Of a stretch of 6,519 nt of DNA, positions 1-6,094 are shown in pieces. The number at the start of each line of letters is the position of its first letter. Position 1 is the stretch's first letter. The notes beneath the pieces were generated by a model. It made no database searches and had not been told where the DNA came from. It saw only the letters and a list, made by a program, of their open reading frames with translations. The position numbers and the translations under genes are program-made. This DNA comes from a bacterium (GTDB lineage Bacteria > Zhuqueibacterota > Zhuqueibacteria > Residuimicrobiales > Residuimicrobiaceae): positions 1-6,519 of the forward strand of contig JAAYTV010000637.1 of assembly GCA_012523655.1 (NCBI GenBank), read 5' to 3'.

Positions 1-517
1 CGTGAATGTTGTTGGCGTGCACATCCGGAATTTTTATCATGGCGTTCTGCCACAACGAAGGTCCGTAATCCCATGAAGACGGCGCCAAGGGCTTGAGCAA
101 TTCCTTTTCCTCGGGCAACGGCGCTCGTTTAAAGCAAAGCACAGGAGCCCGCCTGACGACAAAGGGCAGAGCCCGAATCTGATCCATCTGCTGCGCAGTG
201 CCGCTGACGCTGACTGCGTTGAGCCATTTGGAAGCCGTACGAATGTGCACACCCCGGCGCATCAGCTCCTGCACATAGCCGGCGTTCACCGGAAGGTCGC
301 TCAGATCAACCAATCGGTCCGCAGGCAGCACTTTGGCGCGCCGTTTTTTCGCCCGCACTGTCAACCGGGACCGGGCGGCTGTCAACGCCCCTCGGTCGCC
401 CATTTGAGGGCCTTTATCGGCGAAGAAAATCCACACCGGATCAGCGGCTGCAGCAGCGCCGGTTGATCCGAGCAAACAGGCCAACGATAAACACAGAAAT
501 CTGACTCCGTGGGTCAT
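1..517 (-). CDS. S8 (subtilisin-like) family serine peptidase, N-terminal part, cut by window edge
   Basis: This is an open frame of 172 codons that continues past base 1. The start is ATG at 517; an in-frame TAA at 535-533, with no alternative start between, fixes it as the first possible start, although no clear Shine-Dalgarno precedes it. Residues 1-25 look like a Sec signal peptide: basic MTHGVR, a hydrophobic core, then AAAAAD as a likely signal peptidase I site. Residues 29-35 (WIFFADK) and about 68-104 (RLVDLSDLPVN, then YVQELMRRGV, then SKWLNAVSV) match my recollection of the propeptide of large exported subtilases from FCB-type bacteria. The segment DYGPSLWQNAMIKIPDVH at 150-167 resembles the linker just before the catalytic domain. 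The Asp, His and Ser of the triad would lie outside the window, so activity cannot be judged. The role is inferred as extracellular or periplasmic proteolysis. A terminator upstream suggests a transcript separate from the isomerase gene. Confidence 0.72.
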   Translation of the reverse strand, partial: MTHGVRFLCLSLACLLGSTGAAAAADPVWIFFADKGPQMGDRGALTAARSRLTVRAKKRRAKVLPADRLVDLSDLPVNAGYVQELMRRGVHIRTASKWLNAVSVSGTAQQMDQIRALPFVVRRAPVLCFKRAPLPEEKELLKPLAPSSWDYGPSLWQNAMIKIPDVHANNIH

Positions 518-560
518 AGGGGCTTTACCGGCTTATACAATAGCGCGCCATGCTGCGCGG

Positions 561-606
561 TAAAAAATAAACGCCGGGAGTCCTGATTGCGCTTGGACTC
601 GCGGCG
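561..606 (-). terminator. Rho-independent terminator downstream of the cyclophilin gene
   Basis: Bases 572-583 and 595-606 form a 12-bp GC-rich stem with a single mismatch and an 11-base loop. Read on the minus strand, the stem is followed directly by TTTATTTTTT (571-562). The hairpin starts about 20 bases past the isomerase stop codon, the usual position for an intrinsic terminator. There is no T tract on the plus-strand side, so it should act only leftward. Confidence 0.8.
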
Positions 607-626
607 CATGTTTGACAGAATATGAT

Positions 627-1295
627 CTAGTTCGCCTGCATATAGGCTTTGGTGATCACCACCGGCTGGATCGGGGCATCGCCCTCACCGGTCTGCACTT
701 GGCCGATCTTTTCCAGCACTTCCATACCCTCCACCAGCTGACCAAAGATAGTGTATTGGCCGTCCAGATGGGCAGTGCGTTCCCGACCCAGGCAGATGAA
801 GAATTGACTGCCGGCGCTGTTAGGATCCGCCGACCGGGCCATGGACAGAATTCCCTTGTCATGGTGCAGATCGTTGAACTCGGCGGGCAGGCTGTAGCCA
901 GGGCCGCCGGTGCCCTCATTGCCGATAATGGCATCCTTGCTGTTGATGTCTCCCCCCTGGATCATGAAACCGGGTATAACGCGATGAAAAGTGGTGCAAT
1001 CATAATAGCCGGCCGACACCAGCCGTTTGAAGGAGGTGCAATGCATAGGCGCTTTGTCCGGAAAGAAAGCCAACACCATTTTGCCATAATTGGTCTCCAG
1101 CACCGCTTTTTCGTTGGCCCCGACCGGTTCCATGGGCGTTTGTTTCACTTTTTCCAGCAGCTGCTGAATCTGGGCATCGCTCAGCGGCTGACAGGGCGCT
1201 GCCTGCTGATCCTGACGGCCGGGCGCTGATTGTTCTTTTTTTCCACAACTGAAGCATACGCACATCAGTGCCAGCAAAACGAATAATTGTTTCAT
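627..1295 (-). CDS. Cyclophilin-type peptidyl-prolyl cis-trans isomerase, putative lipoprotein
   Basis: The product has 222 residues and should catalyse cis-trans isomerisation of Xaa-Pro bonds in exported proteins. Residues 1-17 (MKQLFVLLALMCVCFSC) form a short hydrophobic signal ending in a lipobox-like VCFSC; C17 would be acylated, and GKKEQ follows. A polar linker runs to about residue 65, and the cyclophilin domain fills about 66-220. Catalytic landmarks are FHRVIPGFMIQGGD at 103-116 (R105, F110, Q113) and AGSQFFIC at 161-168 (Q164, F166). HLDGQYTIFG at 176-185 has His where human CypA has the cyclosporin-binding Trp121, and Tyr where it has His126; both changes seem common in bacterial members. 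A start at 1334 would add 13 residues ahead of the signal peptide and lacks support, whereas ATG 1295 has GGAGGT just upstream. The lipobox has Cys rather than Leu at -3, so lipidation is likely but not certain. It is transcribed divergently from priA. Confidence 0.9.
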   Translation of the reverse strand: MKQLFVLLALMCVCFSCGKKEQSAPGRQDQQAAPCQPLSDAQIQQLLEKVKQTPMEPVGANEKAVLETNYGKMVLAFFPDKAPMHCTSFKRLVSAGYYDCTTFHRVIPGFMIQGGDINSKDAIIGNEGTGGPGYSLPAEFNDLHHDKGILSMARSADPNSAGSQFFICLGRERTAHLDGQYTIFGQLVEGMEVLEKIGQVQTGEGDAPIQPVVITKAYMQAN

Positions 1296-1452
1296 AGAAC
1301 CTCCGTGTTCCACGATGTTCGCCTTACCCTGCAAGGTTTAATAATCCGGTAATTACAAAAATTTCATTAAAATCGCAAGCAGTTTTTACCCGCCTGAACC
1401 AGCGGTTTTCTTTTCAATTTGCATTATGCGCAGGAAATGGTTAATTTAAAAA
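1296..1452. promoter_or_regulatory. Divergent intergenic region, presumed promoters for the cyclophilin gene and priA
   Basis: These 157 bases lie between two divergent start codons and are clearly more AT-rich than the genes around them, especially 1337-1380 and 1406-1452. Leftward and rightward promoters must lie here or overlap the gene ends. Possible -10-like hexamers include TAAAAT on the plus strand near 1368-1373, but I found no -35 partner at good spacing, so no specific promoter is called. The plus-strand side also has a small hairpin with a T-rich tail at 1390-1414. Confidence 0.45.
1299..1304 (-). promoter_or_regulatory. Ribosome binding site that decides the cyclophilin start
   Basis: On the minus strand GGAGGT lies three bases before ATG 1295, a full match to the anti-Shine-Dalgarno core with somewhat short spacing. 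It favours ATG 1295 over the longer frame from 1334, and the shorter protein begins directly with a hydrophobic signal peptide. Confidence 0.75.
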
Positions 1453-3936
1453 ATGGAAAAATCGTTTGCCGAAATTGTCTTTCCGATTCCTGTGGACCAT
1501 GGCTATACCTATTCCATTCCGGATAAATTCCAGGGCGATGCGGCGCCGGGCATGCGCGTGCTGGCGCCTTTTGGCCCCCGCAAGATGACCGGTTTCATCG
1601 TCAGATTGGCAGACACTTGTGACCGGACGGATGTCAAGGCGATCGAGGAGGTGCTGGATCCAGTGCCCCTGTTCACCAAAGAGGTGCTGGAGCTGGCGCA
1701 GTGGATTGCAGAGTATTATCTGTGCGGCTGGGGCGAAGTGCTCAAGGCCGCGCTGCCCAGCGGCATTCATAAAAGCTCGGTCAAGACCGTGCGATTGACG
1801 CACAGCGATCCAGAACAGCTGGCGCAGTTGATCGAATCCCGGGCGCCCCGCCAGGCGCAGATCGTGCGCCAGCTGATGCGGCAGAATCCAATGCCGTTGG
1901 ACAAATTGGCGGCTGCGCTGGACGCTTTCAACATCTATTCAAGCCTGCGCAAATTACGCCAGGACGGTTTTGTCCGATTGGAACTGGCATTGCCAAGGCC
2001 CAAAGTGGGCGCACGCTACGAAACACGCTATCGGCTGGCCGCTGCGTTTCGTGGACAAACCTTGGAAAAGCTGATGGAGGAGCTGCATGCATCAGCGCCC
2101 AAACAAGCGCGCATTCTGTTCGCGTTGTTCGAGGAACCTGAAACGCTGATCGCCGGCCCGGAACTGCTGCAGCAGGCCGGCGCCACCTGGTCAGCGCTCA
2201 GCAGCCTGATAAAAAAAGGCGTACTGCAGCGTGAACGCGTTCAGGTGGAACGGCAGTATGATCAGGGCATGGAGATCGAAACGCCGGCGCCACTGACGCT
2301 GAATCGGGACCAGGCAGCGGCTTTAGCGGCCATCCTCCGTCAGATCGATGCCGGCAAATTCAGCGCCATGCTGTTGCACGGCGTCACGGCCAGCGGCAAG
2401 ACGCAGGTGTATATCGAAGCCATTAAACATGCGCTGTCTAAAGGGTTGAACGCGGTGGTCATGGTGCCTGAGATCGCCCTGACCCCGCAGATGGTGCGCC
2501 GCTTCCGCGGCCATTTCGGCGATCGGGTCGCCGTGTTTCACAGCCGCATGTCCCCGGGCGAACGGTATGATTCCTGGCGCCGCACCTGGGAGGGCAAACA
2601 TCAGATCGTCATCGGTCCCCGCTCCGCGATTTTCGCGCCGCTGCCCCGAGTCGGATTGATCGTAGTAGACGAAGAACATGAGCCCAGCTATAAACAGAAC
2701 GATCTGACCCCGCGCTACCATGGCCGCGATGTGGCGGTCATGCGCGCCAAACTCAATCACGCGGTGGTGGTACTGGGTTCGGCAACGCCTTCGTTGGAGA
2801 CCTATTATAACGCGCAGGTGAAAAAATATGCGCTGCTGACGCTGCCCAATCGCATCGATGACGTGCGCATGCCGGCCATTCACGTCGTCGACCTGCGCCG
2901 CGAGCCCAAAATCATCGGCAGCCACGATCCCATCATTTTCTCCCGGCTGTTGCGGCAAAAGATGGACGAAAAACTTGCTGCCGGCGAGCAGATCATTCTC
3001 TTTCAGAACCGCCGCGGCTTTGCCACCCTGTGCAAATGCACCACCTGCGGCTATGTCGCCCGCTGCGAACACTGCGACATCTCGTTGACTTTTCATCTGC
3101 GCGGCCGCCTGCTGAAATGCCACTATTGCGGCTATCAGCGCAAAGCGCCTGAACAATGTCCGCAATGCCAGAGCCGCGACCTCTATATGCGCGGCATCGG
3201 TACCCAGCGCATCGAGGAGGAGTTGCACGCCCTGTTCCCCGGCATCCCTGCGGTACGCATGGACATGGACACCACGCGCGGCCGACACGGCCATGACGCC
3301 ATCCTCAGCCGCTTCGGCCGTGGGGAATTCCAAATCCTCCTGGGCACACAGATGGTGGCCAAAGGGCTGGATTTCCCCCGCGTGACCCTGGTGGGTGTCA
3401 TCTCCGCAGATTCGGAGCTGCTGTTCCCCGACTTTCGCGCCGGTGAGCGCACGTTTCAACTGCTGACCCAAGTCGCCGGCCGCGCCGGCCGCAAGGACAA
3501 AGAGGGCGAAGTGGTGATCCAGACCTATACTCCGGACCACTATTCCCTGTTCTTTGTGCGCAGCCACGATTATGAACATTTTTTCAGAGCTGAATTAAAG
3601 GACCGGCGCGAATTGGATTATCCGCCGTTCAGCCGGATGATCAACATCCTGTTTCGCGGACCCCATGAGGAGGCGGTAGTGCGCGTGAGTCGCCAATACG
3701 CAGAGGGCCTGCAGCCGCAGAGCTCCTTCCGTATGCTCGGCCCGGTGCCGGCCACGCTGTCGAAAATAGAAAACAACTTTCGCTATCAGATCCTGCTGAT
3801 CAGCAGCAAACAGAACGATCCCGGAGGTCAGCAAACCCGGGAAGCGGTCCGCAGCGCCATGGCGCAATTCAAAGAACACCATCGCAGCCGGGAGGTGCAG
3901 GTTTCCATCGATGTAGATCCGACTTCCATTCTGTAG
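1453..3936 (+). CDS. priA: Primosomal protein N' (replication restart helicase PriA)
   Basis: The product has 827 residues, longer than E. coli PriA (732) but close to other bacterial forms. PriA is a cytoplasmic 3'-to-5' superfamily 2 helicase that recognises abandoned replication forks and starts reloading of the replicative helicase. Residues 1-105 fit the 3'-DNA-binding domain (AEIVFPIPVDHGYTYSIPD). Helicase motifs are Walker A GVTASGKT at 310-317, DEEH at 406-409, GSATPS at 442-447, GTQMVAKGLDFP at 631-642 and QVAGRAGR at 673-680. The zinc region has C529, C532, C538, C541, C556, C559, C569 and C572, in the same spacing as the eight E. coli ligands; C527 is an extra cysteine. The start is firm: an in-frame TAA at 1447-1449 precedes it and the family N-terminus begins here. 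The Shine-Dalgarno is poor, with AGGAA about 16 bases upstream, which suggests modest translation. No frameshift or lost motif is seen. Confidence 0.97.
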   Translation: MEKSFAEIVFPIPVDHGYTYSIPDKFQGDAAPGMRVLAPFGPRKMTGFIVRLADTCDRTDVKAIEEVLDPVPLFTKEVLELAQWIAEYYLCGWGEVLKAALPSGIHKSSVKTVRLTHSDPEQLAQLIESRAPRQAQIVRQLMRQNPMPLDKLAAALDAFNIYSSLRKLRQDGFVRLELALPRPKVGARYETRYRLAAAFRGQTLEKLMEELHASAPKQARILFALFEEPETLIAGPELLQQAGATWSALSSLIKKGVLQRERVQVERQYDQGMEIETPAPLTLNRDQAAALAAILRQIDAGKFSAMLLHGVTASGKTQVYIEAIKHALSKGLNAVVMVPEIALTPQMVRRFRGHFGDRVAVFHSRMSPGERYDSWRRTWEGKHQIVIGPRSAIFAPLPRVGLIVVDEEHEPSYKQNDLTPRYHGRDVAVMRAKLNHAVVVLGSATPSLETYYNAQVKKYALLTLPNRIDDVRMPAIHVVDLRREPKIIGSHDPIIFSRLLRQKMDEKLAAGEQIILFQNRRGFATLCKCTTCGYVARCEHCDISLTFHLRGRLLKCHYCGYQRKAPEQCPQCQSRDLYMRGIGTQRIEEELHALFPGIPAVRMDMDTTRGRHGHDAILSRFGRGEFQILLGTQMVAKGLDFPRVTLVGVISADSELLFPDFRAGERTFQLLTQVAGRAGRKDKEGEVVIQTYTPDHYSLFFVRSHDYEHFFRAELKDRRELDYPPFSRMINILFRGPHEEAVVRVSRQYAEGLQPQSSFRMLGPVPATLSKIENNFRYQILLISSKQNDPGGQQTREAVRSAMAQFKEHHRSREVQVSIDVDPTSIL

Positions 3937-4005
3937 AAATAAACCGGCGCCCGTCGCTGTTATATCTTGGGGTTTTGATAGGCAAGCCACGCACGATCAA
4001 CCAAC

Positions 4006-4010
4006 AAGGA
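4006..4010 (+). promoter_or_regulatory. Ribosome binding site that decides the pdhA start
   Basis: AAGGA lies six bases before ATG 4017. The longer in-frame alternative is a TTG at 3975 that would add 14 residues unlike the family N-terminus and has no purine-rich site at good spacing, so ATG 4017 is preferred. Confidence 0.65.
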
Positions 4011-4016
4011 TGCTTC

Positions 4017-4979
4017 ATGAAAAAAGACAAACTGCTTGACCTGTACCGCATGATGCTGTTAATCCGTCGTTTTGAAGAACGCACCGCGCAGATGTACGGC
4101 ATGCAAAAGATCGGCGGTTTTTGCCATCTCTATATCGGCCAGGAGGCTGTGGCCGTAGGCACGGTCGCCGCTCTGCGCGACGACGATTACTTTATCTCCT
4201 CTTATCGCGACCACGGCCACATTCTCGCCAAAGGTGGGGATCCCAGGGCGGTGATGGCTGAGCTGTTCGGCAAAGCCGACGGCGTGTCCAAAGGCAAAGG
4301 CGGGTCCATGCATCTGTTTGATGTGGTTAAGGGCTTTTACGGCGGTCACGGCATCGTCGCCGGCCAGATCCCATTAGCCACGGGTATGGCGTTCGCCGCC
4401 AAGTACCGCGGCGAGGATCGGGTGACGGTCTGCTCCATGGGCGAGGGCACGGTGCACCAGGGCGCTTTCCACGAGTCGCTGAATCTGGCCGCCCTGTGGA
4501 AGCTGCCGGTAATCTACCTGATCGAGAATAACCGATATGGCATGGGAACGCCGCTGGAGCGGGCGTCCGCTGTCTGGGATCTTTCGCAAAAAGCCTGTTC
4601 CTACGATATGGCACGCGCCACAGTGGACGGCATGGATGTGCTCAAGGTTCACGAAGTGTTGGCAGAAGCGGTTGAACGCGCGCGTAAACTCAACGAACCC
4701 TCGCTGATCGAAGCGCGAACCTACCGCTTCCGCGGCCACTCCATGTCCGATCCAGTGCACTCTCACTATCGCACCAAAGATGAAGTGGAGGAGCAGAAGA
4801 ATCACGACCCGCTGCTGAAATTCCAGAACTATCTGTTTGAGAAAAAATATATCAATCAAGATCAGATCAGAGCCTTCGAAGATGAGATAAAGATAATCGT
4901 AAAAGAATCGGTCGATTTCGCCGAGAACTCTCCGGAGCCGGCGCTGGAATCGATCTATGAGCACGTCTATGTCGAGTGA
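4017..4979 (+). CDS. pdhA: Pyruvate dehydrogenase complex E1 component, alpha subunit
   Basis: The product has 320 residues, normal for E1 alpha of heterotetrameric 2-oxo acid dehydrogenases. With E1 beta it decarboxylates pyruvate on thiamine diphosphate and acylates the E2 lipoyl group in the cytoplasm. Landmarks are the N-terminal LYRMMLLIRRFEE (9-21), HLYIGQEA (37-44), SSYRDHGH (61-68), KGKGGSMHL (92-100) and the RFRGHSMSDP loop (237-246). The cofactor motif runs from GEG (142-144) to NN (171-172), with ALWKLPVIYLIENNRYGMGT between and after. The usual motif is GDG, so the metal-binding Asp is replaced by Glu, a conservative but notable change. It is followed by E1 beta after 91 bases and then E2, a pdh operon layout. 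A branched-chain 2-oxo acid or acetoin dehydrogenase is possible, but the MGTPLERA stretch favours pyruvate. It starts 80 bases after priA, with no clear terminator between. Confidence 0.9.
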   Translation: MKKDKLLDLYRMMLLIRRFEERTAQMYGMQKIGGFCHLYIGQEAVAVGTVAALRDDDYFISSYRDHGHILAKGGDPRAVMAELFGKADGVSKGKGGSMHLFDVVKGFYGGHGIVAGQIPLATGMAFAAKYRGEDRVTVCSMGEGTVHQGAFHESLNLAALWKLPVIYLIENNRYGMGTPLERASAVWDLSQKACSYDMARATVDGMDVLKVHEVLAEAVERARKLNEPSLIEARTYRFRGHSMSDPVHSHYRTKDEVEEQKNHDPLLKFQNYLFEKKYINQDQIRAFEDEIKIIVKESVDFAENSPEPALESIYEHVYVE

Positions 4980-5070
4980 TCGTCGGCCCGGCGGCACCGG
5001 TTGCAGGATCAGCGGCTGACACAGAAACAGCCCTTAATCATCATCCACCCTTGAATGAAAGACGGAGAAT

Positions 5071-6048
5071 ATGCCGGAGATTACATTTCGCGAAGCGTTG
5101 AACCAAGCCATGGCTGAAGAGATGGAGCGGGACCCTAATGTGTTCCTCATGGGCGAAGAGGTCGGCTATTATCAGGGCGCGTATAAAGTGAGCCAGGGTT
5201 TATTGGAACGGTTCGGCCCCAAACGGGTCATCGACACTCCCATCGCCGAACTGGGATTTGCCGGTCTGGGCATCGGCGCAGCCCAGGTGGGTCTGCGGCC
5301 CATCATCGAATTTATGACCTGGAATTTCAGCATCCTCGCTATGGACCAGATCGTCAACAACGCGGCCAAGCTGCGCTACATGTCAGGCGGCGCGTTAAAG
5401 ATCCCGGTGGTGTTCCGCGGCGCCAGCGGCGCCGCGCATCAGCTGGGCGCACAGCATTCGCAGAGCCTGGAGGCCTGGTACTGCAATGTGCCGGGCTTGA
5501 TCGTCATGGCGCCGTCCACGCCCAAGGATGCCAAGGGTATGCTCAAATCGGCCATCCGCGACGACAACCCGGTGATCTTTATCGAAAGCGAAGTGGCCTA
5601 CGGCTACAAGGGCGAAGTGCCGGAGGGCGAATACTTGGTACCCATCGGCGTCGGCGACGTCAAACGGCCGGGTAAGGATGTGACCATCATCGCGTGGTCC
5701 AAGATGATCCATGTAGCGCTGGAAGCGGCCAATCTGCTGGCCCAGGAAGGCATCCAGGCGGAGGTAATCGATCCGCGCACCCTGCGGCCTCTGGATGAGC
5801 AGCTGCTGCTCACCTCCATCGAAAAAACCAATCGCTGTGTGATCGTTGAAGAGGGCTGGCCCTATGCCGGCGTGGGCGCAGAGATCAGCCACCGCATCTA
5901 TCAGAACGCATTCGATCACTTGGACGCTCCTATTCTGCGCGTAACCAGCGAAGACGTGCCGATGCCCTATGCCAAGAATCTGGAACAGGCTGTGTTGCCC
6001 AGCGCCCCCAAAGTGGCGGCTGCTGCCAAGAAGGTGTTGTACATCTGA
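5071..6048 (+). CDS. pdhB: Pyruvate dehydrogenase complex E1 component, beta subunit
   Basis: The product has 325 residues, the standard length. It pairs with E1 alpha to build the thiamine diphosphate site and binds the E2 core. Visible family motifs are FREALNQAMAEEMERDPNVF (6-25), MGEEVGYYQGAYKVS (27-41), DTPIAELGFAGLGIGAA (55-71, with E60 as the likely Glu that activates the thiamine diphosphate aminopyrimidine), QHSQSLEAW (128-136, with H129 in the active-site channel), RTLRPLD (236-242) and EDVPMPYAKNLE (294-305). The C-terminus AAKKVLYI is complete. GGAG lies three bases before the ATG, slightly close. The 91-base gap after pdhA and the 46-base gap before the E2 gene contain no strong terminator, consistent with one transcript. 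A perfect 9-bp GC hairpin lies inside the coding region at 5416-5436. Pyruvate specificity is inferred from its neighbours; the beta sequence alone does not exclude other 2-oxo acids. Confidence 0.94.
   Translation: MPEITFREALNQAMAEEMERDPNVFLMGEEVGYYQGAYKVSQGLLERFGPKRVIDTPIAELGFAGLGIGAAQVGLRPIIEFMTWNFSILAMDQIVNNAAKLRYMSGGALKIPVVFRGASGAAHQLGAQHSQSLEAWYCNVPGLIVMAPSTPKDAKGMLKSAIRDDNPVIFIESEVAYGYKGEVPEGEYLVPIGVGDVKRPGKDVTIIAWSKMIHVALEAANLLAQEGIQAEVIDPRTLRPLDEQLLLTSIEKTNRCVIVEEGWPYAGVGAEISHRIYQNAFDHLDAPILRVTSEDVPMPYAKNLEQAVLPSAPKVAAAAKKVLYI
5416..5436 (+). repeat. Perfect 9-bp inverted repeat inside pdhB
   Basis: Bases 5416-5424 (CGCGGCGCC) and 5428-5436 (GGCGCCGCG) are exact reverse complements around the loop AGC. 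All nine pairs are G-C. The stretch encodes Arg-Gly-Ala-Ser-Gly-Ala-Ala, a normal part of the protein, so the repeat may simply reflect Gly and Ala codons. There is no T tract after it, so it is not a terminator. Confidence 0.55.
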
Positions 6049-6094
6049 TCTCCGCGCCGTCTGAACCGACCCGTGAAAAACATCGAGGAGCACC

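Noticed and set aside
518..560. A TGTATAAG sequence on the minus strand as a promoter -10 for the S8 gene
   Set aside because: No -35 element is found at 16-18 bases upstream, so it is not called as a promoter despite its suitable place.
612..1229. A 205-codon plus-strand frame opposite the cyclophilin gene
   Set aside because: The minus-strand frame carries intact cyclophilin motifs, a signal peptide and a ribosome site; the plus-strand frame has none.
1437..1526. A 30-codon plus-strand frame starting at an ATG just before priA and overlapping it out of frame
   Set aside because: It is short, has no usable ribosome site, and its overlap with priA is explained by chance; no leader-peptide feature is evident.
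3475..3492. Tandem GCCGGCCGC units inside priA
   Set aside because: They encode the conserved AGRAGR helicase motif, so protein constraint explains the repetition.
2323..3579. A 418-codon open frame on the minus strand, opposite the middle of priA
   Set aside because: It lies wholly inside a fully conserved priA frame, shows no recognisable domain, and is rich in Ala, His and Gln as expected for an antisense shadow of a GC-rich gene.
4374..4997. A 207-codon minus-strand frame opposite pdhA
   Set aside because: It is antisense to a well-supported E1 alpha gene and has no motif or ribosome site.
4980..5070. Short palindromes in the pdhA-pdhB gap as a terminator or regulatory hairpin
   Set aside because: Only 4-bp stems without a T tract can be formed; nothing exceeds chance in GC-rich sequence.
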